In this document: one piece after another, positions 42,594 to 52,174 of the stretch
Layout of the letters: every line of letters begins with the position of its first letter
How positions within the stretch are numbered: position 1 is the stretch's first letter
Source: JARRPM01 sp963765545
GTDB taxonomy: Bacteria; Pseudomonadota; Gammaproteobacteria; Pseudomonadales; Halieaceae
Direction of reading: 5' to 3'
Assembly: GCA_963765545.1 (NCBI GenBank)
Contig: CAVXWW010000008.1
Coordinates: 682,001-746,000 of the forward strand
Length of the DNA: 64,000 nt
Position numbers and translations under genes: made by a program
The notes under the pieces: generated by a model
Told to the model about the DNA's origin: nothing
What the model saw: only the letters and a program-made list of their open reading frames with translations
The model's database searches: none

Positions 42594-43655
42594 ATGCAGC
42601 CATCACCGGGGCAGGTGGCACAGGCAGGAGAGGGCGTGGCGACAGGGGAGTTTTTTATCCCGGACCTGTGCGCCCCAAGATCCGTTTTCTTCATGGTTTT
42701 ACTGGTCGAGCTGATGGTGCTGGTGTATGTCCTGGGCACCAGCGGCCTGCCGAATTTCGACTGGGAAAAGCTGTCCCTGAGCTCCCTGTTCGTGCAGTGG
42801 GTGGTGTTGCTGAGTGCATCCCTGGTGTGTGCGTTGCGCGGTTTGATCAGCGGCCGCAGCCTTTTTCTGGGCAGCCTGTGCTGCCTGCTGGTAGTGCTGG
42901 CGGTTACCGCCCTCAGCAGCGTTGCGGCCTGGCGCTTGCTGCCGCATTTCAATAGCGGCTCCGGTGAGGCCTGGTGGCTGGTGCGCAATCTGCTGGTTGC
43001 CGCAGTGCTCAGCGGAATCATGTTGCGTTATTTTTACCTGCAGCAGCAGTTGTTAATACAGAAACAACTGGAATTGCAATCGAGGCTGGACTCGCTGCGC
43101 GCGCGTATTCGTCCGCATTTTCTCTTCAATACTCTCAACAGTATTGCGAGTCTTATCATGTCCAGGCCCGAGGCCGCTGAACGAGCCGTTGAGGACCTTG
43201 CCGAGCTGTTGCGAGTCAGCCTGCAGGAGCACAAGCGCCCCACCCTGGTGGCCGATGAGCTGCGCCTGTGTGAGTTGTATCTTGCAATCGAGCAGTTGCG
43301 GCTGGGAGACAGGTTACAGCTACAGTGGGAAGTGGCTCCCGCTGCACTTGATACACCCATGCCCAGCCTCATCTTGCAGCCACTGGTAGAAAATGCGGTG
43401 TACCATGGTGTCTCCCAGCTGCCGCAGGGTGGTTTGATTCGTGTCAGCGTGCAGCAGGAGGCAAATACATTGCGAGCGCTGGTAGAGAACCCGGTGCCGG
43501 AGGAAACGAAACGCACCGACGGGCACCAGATCGCACTGGACAATATACGCCAGCGCCTGTCGGCCCAGTTTGGTGCCCAGGGCGAACTGCAGATTTTGCA
43601 GACCGGGGGATTGTTCAGGGTGGAATTCAGTTATCCGCTGGGGGAGCTGGGGTGA
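42594..43655 (+). CDS. algZ: LytS/AlgZ-type sensor histidine kinase
   Basis: 353 residues from ATG 42594 with GGGGGGAGA upstream. Four predicted membrane helices (res ~25-150) precede the kinase core. PF06580 His_kinase signature: ARIRPHFLFNTLNSIASLIMSRPEAAERAVEDLAELLRVSL with the phospho-acceptor His, then PSLILQPLVENAVYHGV (N box) and an incomplete G-box region. In Pseudomonas the AlgZ/FimS-AlgR pair controls alginate and type IV pili. Stop and algR start overlap by 4 bases (GTGA). Confidence 0.9.
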   Translation: MQPSPGQVAQAGEGVATGEFFIPDLCAPRSVFFMVLLVELMVLVYVLGTSGLPNFDWEKLSLSSLFVQWVVLLSASLVCALRGLISGRSLFLGSLCCLLVVLAVTALSSVAAWRLLPHFNSGSGEAWWLVRNLLVAAVLSGIMLRYFYLQQQLLIQKQLELQSRLDSLRARIRPHFLFNTLNSIASLIMSRPEAAERAVEDLAELLRVSLQEHKRPTLVADELRLCELYLAIEQLRLGDRLQLQWEVAPAALDTPMPSLILQPLVENAVYHGVSQLPQGGLIRVSVQQEANTLRALVENPVPEETKRTDGHQIALDNIRQRLSAQFGAQGELQILQTGGLFRVEFSYPLGELG

Positions 43656-44401
43656 AGTTTCTGGTTGTCGACGATGAACCGCTGGCGCGGGAACGCCTGT
43701 TGCGCCTGCTGCAAAAAATACATCCCGGCTCCCTGTGCTGGCAGGCTGCCAACGGTGAGCAAGCCCTGGCGTTGATAGAGCAGCACAACCCTGAGCTGCT
43801 GTTACTGGATGTTCGCATGCCAGGTATGACTGGCATTGAGCTGGCCACCAGGCTCGATGACCTGGACCAGCCCCCCGCGGTGATTTTTTGTACGGCCTAC
43901 GACGAGTATGCCCTCGAGGCACTGCAACACCAGGCAGTGGCCTACCTGCTCAAACCGGTGCGTGAAGCGGAGCTGACACGCGCGCTGGCAGGGGCGAGCA
44001 GGGTTAACCGCGCACAACTCGCTGCGCTCGCCACCTCTCGTGAGACTGTGGCCGCGACCAGGCCCGGCCAACGACTGCACCTGGCAAGCCAGAGCCATCG
44101 GGGTATAGAAACCATTGCGGTGGCCGATATTCGCTGCCTGTTAGCCGAGCAAAAATATGTAACCGCTTGCGGCCCTTCAGCCCAGTTGCTTATCCCGGAT
44201 ACGCTCAAGGAGCTGGAGCAGGAGTTTGGTGAGCGTTTCCTGCGCATCCATCGCAATGCTCTGGTCGCGCGGGAACATATTGTGCGACTGCAGCGCGATG
44301 AGGACGGTGCATGGCTGGTGGTGCTCGATGGTGTGGAGCACCGCCCCGTCGTCAGTCGGCGCCACCTGGCCCAGGTGAAGCAGCGACTGGTGTCGGGTTG
44401 A
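43652..44401 (+). CDS. algR: LytTR response regulator AlgR
   Basis: 249 residues, GTG start within the algZ stop. Receiver domain: KFLVVDDEPLARERLLRLL, the Asp in LLLLDVRMPGMTGIEL, the Thr/Tyr switch and AVAYLLKPVREAEL Lys. LytTR DNA-binding domain: IRCLLAEQKYVTACG, ERFLRIHRNALVAREHI, with the HRNALV motif typical of AlgR. Expected partner AlgZ is adjacent. In Pseudomonas it regulates alginate, pilus and rhamnolipid genes; targets here are unknown, but a PilT/PilU gene lies at the right edge. Confidence 0.93.
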   Translation: MKFLVVDDEPLARERLLRLLQKIHPGSLCWQAANGEQALALIEQHNPELLLLDVRMPGMTGIELATRLDDLDQPPAVIFCTAYDEYALEALQHQAVAYLLKPVREAELTRALAGASRVNRAQLAALATSRETVAATRPGQRLHLASQSHRGIETIAVADIRCLLAEQKYVTACGPSAQLLIPDTLKELEQEFGERFLRIHRNALVAREHIVRLQRDEDGAWLVVLDGVEHRPVVSRRHLAQVKQRLVSG

Positions 44402-44477
44402 GTACATCTGGTCTGGCGTATCGCGGCCGCGTCATCGCGCTGGTATCATGCCGGGCTGCTCACAAGGAAACCGCTGC

Positions 44478-45410
44478 ATGCCTTCTACACTGACTATCGC
44501 CACCCGAGAAAGTCCACTCGCGCTGTGGCAGGCTGAGTATGTCAAAACTGCGCTACAGGCTGCCCATCCGGATCTGACCGTAGAGCTGCTGGGAATGACC
44601 TCCCGCGGTGACCAGCTGTTGGACGTGCCACTGGCGAAGGTGGGTGGCAAGGGCCTGTTCGTGAAGGAGTTGGAGACGGCGTTGCTCGATGGTAGCGCGG
44701 ATATTGCAGTGCACTCCATGAAAGACGTACCCATGGCATTCCCCCCGGGTTTGGGCCTGGGGGTTATCTGCGAGCGTGAGGACCCTTCCGATGCCTTTGT
44801 CAGCAACAGCTATGCCACTCTGGACCAGTTGCCCGCCGGCAGTGTAGTGGGGACCTCCAGTCTGCGCCGCGAGTGCCAGTTGCGCTCCCGCCGGCCCGAT
44901 CTGCAGGTCAAATTTTTGCGCGGCAATGTCAATACGCGCCTGCGCAAACTCGATGAAGGTGAATATGATGCGGTCATCCTGGCCAGTGCCGGGCTGATCA
45001 GGCTGGGCTTTGGCGCTCGCATAGCGCAGCGCATTGCCGTTGCCGAATCACTGCCTGCAGGTGGCCAGGGCGCGGTGGGTATAGAACTGCGGGGGGCTGA
45101 CAGCGCAGTGCTGGACTTGTTGCAGGTTTTGCACCACGAACCGACGGCCCAGCGGGTCGTCGCGGAGCGGGCTATGAATGAGCGCTTGCAGGGCGGATGC
45201 CAGGTGCCAATCGCCTCCTATGCGGAGCACCTCCCGGGCACGGATCAGCTGTGGTTGCGCGGGCTGGTAGGCAAGCCGGATGGATCGCTTATTTTGCGGG
45301 CTGAGGCGAAAGCGACAATTACTGATGCACAGCAGCTGGGTATTCAGGTCGCGGAACAACTGCTGGAACAGGGTGCGGCTGCAATACTGGCAGCAGTCAA
45401 CCTTGGCTAG
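44478..45410 (+). CDS. hemC: Porphobilinogen deaminase (hydroxymethylbilane synthase)
   Basis: 310 residues from ATG 44478. Hallmarks: TIATRESPLALWQAEYV, the GGKGLFVKELETALLDG loop, DIAVHSMKDVP, SSLRRECQLRSRRPDL and the dipyrromethane cofactor Cys in NERLQGGCQVPIASYA. It condenses four porphobilinogens into hydroxymethylbilane. hemD starts at a TTG overlapping its stop by 8 bases, so they are translationally coupled. Confidence 0.97.
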   Translation: MPSTLTIATRESPLALWQAEYVKTALQAAHPDLTVELLGMTSRGDQLLDVPLAKVGGKGLFVKELETALLDGSADIAVHSMKDVPMAFPPGLGLGVICEREDPSDAFVSNSYATLDQLPAGSVVGTSSLRRECQLRSRRPDLQVKFLRGNVNTRLRKLDEGEYDAVILASAGLIRLGFGARIAQRIAVAESLPAGGQGAVGIELRGADSAVLDLLQVLHHEPTAQRVVAERAMNERLQGGCQVPIASYAEHLPGTDQLWLRGLVGKPDGSLILRAEAKATITDAQQLGIQVAEQLLEQGAAAILAAVNLG

Positions 45411-46173
45411 CCCTCGCATACTGGTCACACGGCCCCCCGGCCAGGCTGATGATTTGTGCGCGGCACTGACGGCAGACGGCTTTATCACCCACCACCTTCC
45501 CATGCTGCAATTGGTGGCGCTGGAGAAACCGACTGCCAGCCAATCCCTGCAGCTGCGGGAACTCGACCAGTTCCAGCATATTATTTTTATCAGCGGCAAC
45601 GCGGTGCGTTATGGCATGGCGTGGATAGCGCCGCACTGGCCCAGCCTGCCACGTGGGCCCCACTGGTATGCGGTTGGCGCCGCCACCGCACGCCAGTTGT
45701 TGTCCTATGGTATCAGGGCTTGTTCCCCGGTCAGTGACATGACCAGTGAGGGCTTGTTGGCACTGCCGCAACTCCAGCAGCTGGCGGAGCAGCGGGTGCT
45801 TCTGGTCAAGGGAGAGGGTGGACGCGGCGCGTTGGCGGCAGAGCTGGGCCGCCGCGGAGGGCGGGTCGAGGAGCTGATCTGCTATCGTCGGATAAGCCCT
45901 GAAATGCAGCCTGGCGAAGTGGCCAGCCATTTGCTGCAGTGGGATATCTCGCTGGTAATGATCAGTAGTGGAGAGGGCCTTGCTAATATGCTGGCATTGC
46001 TTAGCCCGGCAGAAACTACTAAGTTTAGCCATATCACCTTTTTGGTGCCGTCGCCCCGGGTTGCCGAAATTGCCCGCCAGGCTGGTTTCAGCTCGGTGGT
46101 GATCGCAGAAAATGCCTCGGATAGCGCGATGTTGCGCGCCCTGGCGGCCTGGCAAACCACCGTTGGAGAGTGA
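45403..46173 (+). CDS. hemD: Uroporphyrinogen-III synthase
   Basis: 256 residues if the TTG at 45403 is the start; a longer frame exists upstream but its residues are antisense-like. The start ASPRILVTRPPGQADDLCAALTADGF is family-typical, followed by HIIFISGNAVRYGM, YAVGAATARQLLSYGIRA, RVLLVKGEGGRGALAAELGRRG and a C-terminal SHITFLVPSPRVAEIARQAGF. It inverts ring D and closes hydroxymethylbilane. Second gene of hemC-hemD-hemX-hemY. Confidence 0.9.
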   Translation: MASPRILVTRPPGQADDLCAALTADGFITHHLPMLQLVALEKPTASQSLQLRELDQFQHIIFISGNAVRYGMAWIAPHWPSLPRGPHWYAVGAATARQLLSYGIRACSPVSDMTSEGLLALPQLQQLAEQRVLLVKGEGGRGALAAELGRRGGRVEELICYRRISPEMQPGEVASHLLQWDISLVMISSGEGLANMLALLSPAETTKFSHITFLVPSPRVAEIARQAGFSSVVIAENASDSAMLRALAAWQTTVGE

Positions 46174-46176
46174 CGA

Positions 46177-47382
46177 GTGAGTGATCAGCAAGACAAGAAC
46201 ACCGAGCAGCAGGCACAGGAAACCGCCGCGGCTGGAGAAAATATGCAGGCCAGCGCGGAGCCCGGGGATACAGTCGCCACAACCCCTGTGCCGGCTGACC
46301 CTGTGCCGGCAACAGCGGCTCCCGCAGCAAAGGGTTCTTCCGGTGTGGCCTGGCTGGCGCTGCTAGTCGCGCTGGCCGGAGCAGCGGGGTTGGGCTGGTC
46401 AATCTGGGAGCAGCGCCAGCAGTCTCCCGATCCGGAGGTTGCCGGTATCACCTCGCGCCTGCAGGCGCTGGAAGCCAGTGCAGGGCGCGAAATCCCGGAC
46501 CTGGACGCCGCCACCCGCCAATGGCAGGCGCAGCTCGAAACGGCGTTGCAGGAAATAAAGTCGGGCTCCGGCGACCTGGAAAACCAGACCCGGGAGTTGG
46601 CGCAGGCACTGGCAACGGTCGAGGCCCGGATGTCCGAGCAAAGCGAGGAACTCACCCGGTACGGCGCCAATGACCGGGAGGACTGGTTGTTGGCGGAGGT
46701 ACAGTATCTGCTGCGTATGGCTAACCAGCAGCTTTTGATGGCCAACGATGCAGATGCCGCCCAGGCCCTGTTGAACAGTGCCGACAAGATCCTGCTGGAT
46801 CTGGACGATGTTCGCTTGCACGATGTGCGCGCCGCGGTGGCGACTGACCTGGCGGAAGTGCGGGCAATTGCGCGGGTCGATGTTGAAGGCCTTTACCTGC
46901 GTCTTGCTGCCCTGGTAGACCAGGCGGGTAAGCTCGCGATTTTCGAGTTGCCGGAAATCGAGGCCCGCCCGGCGCCGGCGCCGGCGGATGACTGGCAGGC
47001 GCGACTGCGGCAGGGTTACGAGGCGGCGCTGGCCAAGTTGTCGGACTACATTATTATCCGCCGCCGCGACGAACCGATGCAGGCTCTTATGGACCCCCAG
47101 TGGGAGGGCCTTGTGCGTCAGAATCTGCGCATGCTGCTGGAGCAGGCGCAAATAGCCCTGTTATCGGGAAATCAGCCGCTTTATCGCGATAGCCTGGAGC
47201 GGGCGCAGCACTGGGTGCGGGAATTTTTTGAGTCGGATGAGGCGGCTGCGCGGGCCATGTCCAGAGAGATTAGCACGCTGGCGAATGCCGATGTCGCCAC
47301 CACCCTGCCCGATATCTCGGACTCGGTCGGGGCGATGGATGCGGTCATGAAGCAGCGTCAGCAGCCGGCAGGCCTGGAGTAG
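46177..47382 (+). CDS. hemX: HemX family protein (uroporphyrinogen C-methyltransferase-like)
   Basis: 401 residues, GTG start three bases after hemD. N-terminal 50 residues low-complexity, one membrane helix (VAWLALLVALAGAAGLGWSIW), then periplasmic coiled coil and the HemX domain with WLLAEVQYLLRMANQQLLMANDADAAQALLNSADKILLDLDD and the C-terminal YIIIRRRDEPMQALMDPQWEGLVRQNLRMLLEQAQIAL. Despite the family name no methyltransferase motif is present; it likely has a scaffolding role in the haem operon. Confidence 0.9.
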   Translation: MSDQQDKNTEQQAQETAAAGENMQASAEPGDTVATTPVPADPVPATAAPAAKGSSGVAWLALLVALAGAAGLGWSIWEQRQQSPDPEVAGITSRLQALEASAGREIPDLDAATRQWQAQLETALQEIKSGSGDLENQTRELAQALATVEARMSEQSEELTRYGANDREDWLLAEVQYLLRMANQQLLMANDADAAQALLNSADKILLDLDDVRLHDVRAAVATDLAEVRAIARVDVEGLYLRLAALVDQAGKLAIFELPEIEARPAPAPADDWQARLRQGYEAALAKLSDYIIIRRRDEPMQALMDPQWEGLVRQNLRMLLEQAQIALLSGNQPLYRDSLERAQHWVREFFESDEAAARAMSREISTLANADVATTLPDISDSVGAMDAVMKQRQQPAGLE

Positions 47383-47385
47383 AGC

Positions 47386-48642
47386 ATGCGCAAGTTATTT
47401 GCCCTGGTCCTGATCGCCCTGCTGCTTGGCGTAGGTGTAGTCGCACTCATCGAAACCGATCCGGGATATGTACTGCTGGCCTACGGGGATTACACCCTCG
47501 AGTCCAGTCTCTGGGTGGGCCTGGTTTTGCTGGTTTTATTCACCGGGTTGCTATACCTGTTGATCGCGCTGTTGCGTGGCCTGCTGGGCGGGCAGAAATC
47601 ACTGTCCAGCTGGCTGAGTTCGCGTCGGGCGCGCAAGTCAACGCGGCTGACGGACCGCGGCCTGGTCAACTATATCGAAGGTAACTGGTCCAAGGCGCGG
47701 CGCGAACTCCTGCAGGGCACTCGCAGCAATGATGCTCCGCTGGTCAATTACCTGCTGGCCGCGCGGGCCAGTGCGCAACTGGGTGAGTCTGAAAAGACCG
47801 AGCAGCAACTGCTGGCTGCGGAGGAGTCCAGTGGTGCCACCAAAACGGCTGTTGACCTGGCCCGGGCCGAGATCCAGGTTCAGGCGGGCAAGTACCAACA
47901 GGCCATAGCGACGTTGCAGGACGCCAGACGCAGCCCCGGTCGCTACCCGCAGGCGCTGAACCTGTTGCAGCGGGCATATACCGGCCTGGGTGATGCAGCC
48001 GGGCTGGCAGAACTTCTGCCATTGATGAAAAAACACCGGGTACTGAACATTGATGAGTTGCAGCGGCTTGAATCCGAGACCTACGGCATGCTGCTGCAGC
48101 AGGCCGCCGACCCCGCCCGCGGCGCCACCGTGGATACACTGTGTGATGCCTGGCACAAGATGCCTGCTGTAGTGCATAACGACGCAATGATGGTCCGATC
48201 CTATGCGGCGTCACTGGTCACCCTGGGAGGTCATGCCCTGGCCGAGAAGACCATTCTGCGTGCGCTCAAGCACGGTTGGGATCCGCAGCTGGTACGTATT
48301 TATGGCTACGTGGAGAGCGAAAACCCGCGCCGCCAGTTGGCCCAGGCGGAGGGCTGGCTGGCCGATCACCCCGAGGACCCGCAGTTGTTCCTGTGCCTGG
48401 GCAGGTTGGCTGCGCGGGATAAGCTTTGGGGCAAGTCGCGGGATTATTTTGAGAAGAGCTATCGCCTGGAACGCAGCTCCGAGGCGTGTGCGGAGTTGGG
48501 GCGCCTGCTCAGCGCAATGGGGCAGGCCAACGTGGCCGCCGCCTATTATCGCGAGGGGTTGCTGTTGCAGGAGAACCATCTGCCGCAACTGCCCCGTCCG
48601 GAAAAAATGGTCCCCGACCAGCGTTTGCTGACGCGTGGGTGA
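47386..48642 (+). CDS. hemY: HemY family TPR membrane protein
   Basis: 418 residues, three bases after hemX, with GGAG before the ATG. Two membrane helices at the N terminus (LFALVLIALLLGVGVVALI and WVGLVLLVLFTGLLYLLIALL), then cytoplasmic TPR-like repeats, including LTDRGLVNYIEGNWSKARRELLQGT and QLFLCLGRLAARDKLWGKSRDYFEKSYRLE. It belongs to the HemY group found after hemX in beta/gammaproteobacteria, whose role in late haem synthesis is poorly defined. Convergent with ubiD. Confidence 0.9.
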   Translation: MRKLFALVLIALLLGVGVVALIETDPGYVLLAYGDYTLESSLWVGLVLLVLFTGLLYLLIALLRGLLGGQKSLSSWLSSRRARKSTRLTDRGLVNYIEGNWSKARRELLQGTRSNDAPLVNYLLAARASAQLGESEKTEQQLLAAEESSGATKTAVDLARAEIQVQAGKYQQAIATLQDARRSPGRYPQALNLLQRAYTGLGDAAGLAELLPLMKKHRVLNIDELQRLESETYGMLLQQAADPARGATVDTLCDAWHKMPAVVHNDAMMVRSYAASLVTLGGHALAEKTILRALKHGWDPQLVRIYGYVESENPRRQLAQAEGWLADHPEDPQLFLCLGRLAARDKLWGKSRDYFEKSYRLERSSEACAELGRLLSAMGQANVAAAYYREGLLLQENHLPQLPRPEKMVPDQRLLTRG

Positions 48643-48679
48643 TTGCCAGGCAGCATTGGGTTGTACCGCTGCGCGCTGC

Positions 48680-50164
48680 CTATAGTTCGATACCCAACTC
48701 GTCCCATATTGCGTCGACGCGTTGTTTGACCTCGGGGGCCATGGCAATGGGTTCCCCCCACTCACGCTCGGTTTCACCGGGCCATTTGTTGGTGGCATCA
48801 AAACCGACTTTTGATCCAAGGCCCGCAACCGGCGAAGCGAAATCCAGGTAATCAATCGGCGTGTTGTCGACGAAGACACTGTCTCGCCTTGGGTCCATGC
48901 GAGTGGTCATGGCCCAGATCACGTCTTTCCAGTCCCGTGCATTGACGTCCTCGTCGGTGACGATAATAAATTTGGTATACATGAACTGGCGCAGGAAAGA
49001 CCATATACCCAGCATGACCCGCTTGGCATGGCCCGGATACTCCTTGCGCATTGTCACGACCGCCATGCGGTAGGAGCAGCCTTCCGGTGGGAGATAAAAA
49101 TCGACGATTTCCGGAAACTGTTTCTGCAGCAGGGGAACGAAAACCTCATTGAGCGCAACTCCCAGTACCGCCGGCTCATCGGGTGGGCGCCCTGTATAGG
49201 TGCTGTGGTAAATGGGTGCTTCCCTGTGCGTGATTGCAGAGACGGTGAACACCGGAAACTGTTCCACCTCGTTATAGTAGCCTGTGTGATCGCCGAAGGG
49301 CCCTTCCTCGGCCAGTTCACCGGGCTCAAGGTAACCTTCGAGTATGTATTCTGCTGAAGCCGGCACTGTCAGCCCGTGCTCTTTGCACAGCGCGGTAAAG
49401 CACTCTGCGACTTCGGTCTTGCTGCCGCGCAGCAGACCGGCGAAGGCGTACTCCGAAATACCGTCTGGTACAGGGGTAACAGCCCCCAGCGTCGTGGCGG
49501 GGTCCGCACCAAGGGCGATCGCTACCGGGTAACGCTTGCCGGGGTGTTGCAGCTGCCAGTCGCGAAAATCCAGGGCGCCTCCGCGGTGCGACAGCCAGCG
49601 CATAATCAGCTTATTACGACCAATCAATTGCATACGGTAGATACCGAGATTGAGACGCTCCTTGCCCGGCCCGCGAGTAATCACCAGGGGCCAGGTCACC
49701 AGGGGTGCAGCGTCTCCTGGCCAGCAGGTCTGGATTGGCAGCTGGTAGAGGTCGACGTCATCCCCCTCTTGCGCGTGATACTGGCAGGGTGGATTGCGAA
49801 CGGTCTTCGGCGCCATGTTCAGCACCTGCTTCAGTACCGGCGCCTTGCTCCACGCATCGCGCATGCCCTTGGGTGGGTCAGGTTGTCGCAGGTAGGCGAG
49901 CAATTCTCCGATTTCGCGCAGCGCGGAAACGTCTTCCCTGCCCATACCCAGTGCCACGCGTCGTTCCGTGCCGAACAGGTTGACCAGAACGGGTGTGCTG
50001 AAGCCGCGGGGGTTTTCGAACAACAGTGCGGGACCGCCCCGCCTGAGCGTGCGATCGGCGATCTCGGTCATTTCCAGGACAGGGTCTACCTCGGCCTTGA
50101 CGCGAACCAGTTCGCCGCGCTGTTCCAGCTCGGCCATAAAATCCCGGAGATCTGTATATTTCAC
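48680..50164 (-). CDS. ubiD: 4-hydroxy-3-polyprenylbenzoate decarboxylase UbiD
   Basis: 494 residues, full length. Opening MKYTDLRDFMAELEQRGELVRVKAEVDPVLEMTEIADR, the prenyl-FMN-binding ITRGPGKERLNLGIYRMQ, catalytic EGPFGDHTGYYNEVEQFPVF with the Glu-Asp-Glu cluster, and the C-terminal KFIIVTDEDVNARDWKDVIWAM are all intact. Decarboxylates polyprenyl-hydroxybenzoate in ubiquinone synthesis using prenylated FMN. UbiX, which makes the cofactor, is not in the window. It lies alone between hemY and rho. Confidence 0.96.
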   Translation of the reverse strand: MKYTDLRDFMAELEQRGELVRVKAEVDPVLEMTEIADRTLRRGGPALLFENPRGFSTPVLVNLFGTERRVALGMGREDVSALREIGELLAYLRQPDPPKGMRDAWSKAPVLKQVLNMAPKTVRNPPCQYHAQEGDDVDLYQLPIQTCWPGDAAPLVTWPLVITRGPGKERLNLGIYRMQLIGRNKLIMRWLSHRGGALDFRDWQLQHPGKRYPVAIALGADPATTLGAVTPVPDGISEYAFAGLLRGSKTEVAECFTALCKEHGLTVPASAEYILEGYLEPGELAEEGPFGDHTGYYNEVEQFPVFTVSAITHREAPIYHSTYTGRPPDEPAVLGVALNEVFVPLLQKQFPEIVDFYLPPEGCSYRMAVVTMRKEYPGHAKRVMLGIWSFLRQFMYTKFIIVTDEDVNARDWKDVIWAMTTRMDPRRDSVFVDNTPIDYLDFASPVAGLGSKVGFDATNKWPGETEREWGEPIAMAPEVKQRVDAIWDELGIEL

Positions 50165-50240
50165 GCCTTGGGCCCCATCTCTCTATTGCGCAGCAAACGG
50201 CACAGAAAATAGTATCGACAGGGACAGTACACGTTGGGCC

Positions 50241-50264
50241 GGGTACGCGCAATCGCGCGTACCC
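50241..50264 (-). terminator. Hairpin after rho without T-run
   Basis: Perfect inverted repeat GGGTACGCGC/GCGCGTACCC with a 4-base loop, 19 bases after the rho stop. No T-tract follows on the minus strand, so it may be an mRNA-end stabiliser or part of an unusual terminator. Confidence 0.4.
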
Positions 50265-50282
50265 GCTGGGAGGGGAGCTACG

Positions 50283-51551
50283 CTATTTGCGCTTCATGGA
50301 CATGAAGAACTCTTCGTTCGTTTTTGTGTCCTTGAGTTTGTCGGACAGGAACTCGATTGCACCGAGATCCTCCATGCCGTGCAGCAATTTGCGCAGGATC
50401 CACATACGCTGCAGTTCGTCCTCGGCGGTCAGCAGTTCCTCGCGCCGGGTGCCGGAGCGGCGGATATTGATCGCGGGGTAAACACGTTTCTCGGCAACCT
50501 TCCGGTCCAGGTGCAGTTCCATGTTACCCGTGCCTTTGAATTCCTCGTAGATAACCTCATCCATCTTGGAGCCGGTATCGACCAGGGCAGTGGCGATGAT
50601 AGACAGGCTGCCGCCTTCCTCGATATTTCGGGCCGCGCCAAAGAATCGCTTGGGGCGCTCCAGGGCGTGGGCATCGACACCACCGGTCAGTACCTTGCCG
50701 GAGCTGGGAATGACGGTGTTGTAAGCACGGGCAAGGCGCGTTATGGAATCCAGCAGGATGATGACATCCTTCTTGTGTTCGACCAGGCGCTTGGCCTTTT
50801 CGATGACCATGTCGGCCACCTGCACGTGGCGCGAGGGTGGTTCGTCAAAGGTGGATGCGACCACTTCCGCACCGCGAATACCGACTGAACGCTGCATCTC
50901 TGTCACTTCTTCCGGGCGCTCATCGATGAGCAATACGATGATGTAACACTCCGGGTTGTTGGTAATGATTGCCTGGGCGATGTTCTGCATCATGATGGTT
51001 TTACCGGCCTTGGGGGGCGCTACCAGCAGGCCGCGTGCGCCCTTGCCGATAGGTGCCACCAGGTCGATTATCCGGCCGGTAAGGTCTTCGGTGCTGCCGT
51101 TACCGGTTTCCAGGGTCAGCCGCTCGTTCGGGAACAGCGGGGTAAGGTTCTCGAACAGGATCTTGTGCTTGGAGTTCTCGGGCTTGTTGAAATTGATCTC
51201 GCTGACCTTCAGCAGGGCAAAGTAACGCTCACTGTCTTTTGGTGGGCGGATCTTGCCGGAAATAGAGTCGCCGGTGCGCAGGTTGAAGCGGCGAATCTGG
51301 CTGGGAGAAACGTAAATGTCATCGGGGCCTGCCAGGTAAGAACTGTCGGCCGAGCGCAGGAAACCGAAGCCGTCCTGCAGTATTTCCAATACCCCGTCGC
51401 CGGAAATATCTTCCCCACTTTTGGCGTGGCGCTTCAGGATGGCAAAAATAATGTCCTGTTTACGCGAGCGAGCCATATTGTCCAGGCCCATCTCTTTGGC
51501 AATATCAATGAGGTCCTGGGTGGATTTGGTTTTTAGGTCGGTAAGATTCAT
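50283..51551 (-). CDS. rho: Transcription termination factor Rho
   Basis: 422 residues. MNLTDLKTKSTQDLIDIAKEMGLDNMARSRKQDIIFAILK is the canonical opening; cold-shock RNA-binding domain GDGVLEILQDGFGFLRSADSSYLAGPDDIYVSPSQIRRF; Walker A PIGKGARGLLVAPPKAGKTIMMQ; Q-loop DERPEEVTEM; R-loop and arginine finger region FFGAARNIEEGGSLSIIATAL. A full, intact hexameric helicase. The ~240 bases upstream of rho lack a gene, perhaps its autoregulated leader. Confidence 0.98.
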   Translation of the reverse strand: MNLTDLKTKSTQDLIDIAKEMGLDNMARSRKQDIIFAILKRHAKSGEDISGDGVLEILQDGFGFLRSADSSYLAGPDDIYVSPSQIRRFNLRTGDSISGKIRPPKDSERYFALLKVSEINFNKPENSKHKILFENLTPLFPNERLTLETGNGSTEDLTGRIIDLVAPIGKGARGLLVAPPKAGKTIMMQNIAQAIITNNPECYIIVLLIDERPEEVTEMQRSVGIRGAEVVASTFDEPPSRHVQVADMVIEKAKRLVEHKKDVIILLDSITRLARAYNTVIPSSGKVLTGGVDAHALERPKRFFGAARNIEEGGSLSIIATALVDTGSKMDEVIYEEFKGTGNMELHLDRKVAEKRVYPAINIRRSGTRREELLTAEDELQRMWILRKLLHGMEDLGAIEFLSDKLKDTKTNEEFFMSMKRK

Positions 51552-51765
51552 AGAGGAAGTAGCTTTGTTGTATTAGGGGGGTTGGAGTGTATGTACGGGT
51601 AGAGCAATGCCGGCGACGCCAGCGAGCGGTGTTTTAAACAAATATTGGATGGTGAGTTATTATTGGTGCACGAGGCTGTGCAACGAAAGAGAAGGTAGCA
51701 TGCCCTACAGGTGTCGTCTACCGCTTTTTTCTAAAGCTGCGAGACAGTGATAACCGTGGGTTTGA

Positions 51766-51783
51766 GCCCGGATTGCTCCGGGC
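51766..51783 (-). terminator. Weak hairpin after trxA
   Basis: GCCCGGA and TCCGGGC pair perfectly around TTGC, 12 bases after the trxA stop, with no T-run beyond it. Confidence 0.3.
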
Positions 51784-51794
51784 AGCCGGCCGGG

Positions 51795-52121
51795 CTAGAC
51801 CACTTCCTGAATGAAGGCGGTCAGCTGGGTTTTGGACAGCGCACCCACCTTGGTTGCCTCGGCGTTACCGCCCTTGAACATTATCAGGGTAGGTATGCCG
51901 CGAATGCCGAACTTGGGCGGTATGTCGGGGTTGGCGTCGACATCGACCTTGCAAATCTTCAGTTTGCCGGTGTATTCAGCGGCTATCTCATCCAGCACCG
52001 GAGCGATCATTTTGCAGGGACCACACCACTCGGCCCAAAAATCCACCAGTACGGGAATGTCTGAATTGAGTACTTCCGCGTCAAATGTTGCATCGCTGAC
52101 GTGTACGATCTGGTCGCTCAT
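51795..52121 (-). CDS. trxA: Thioredoxin 1
   Basis: 108 residues from the ATG at 52121 (standard TrxA length; the longer frame adds residues that do not belong). Active site WAEWCGPCK, the cis-Pro loop RGIPTLIMFKGG, and start MSDQIVHVSDATFDAEVL. General cytoplasmic disulfide reductant. It lies upstream of rho on the same strand, about 240 bases away, and is divergent from the TVP38-flavoprotein gene. Confidence 0.97.
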   Translation of the reverse strand: MSDQIVHVSDATFDAEVLNSDIPVLVDFWAEWCGPCKMIAPVLDEIAAEYTGKLKICKVDVDANPDIPPKFGIRGIPTLIMFKGGNAEATKVGALSKTQLTAFIQEVV

Positions 52122-52174
52122 GGTGTTCTCCGGTTGCTCTGCGGACCACTTGCCCGCGGGTTTTAAGGTGGACA

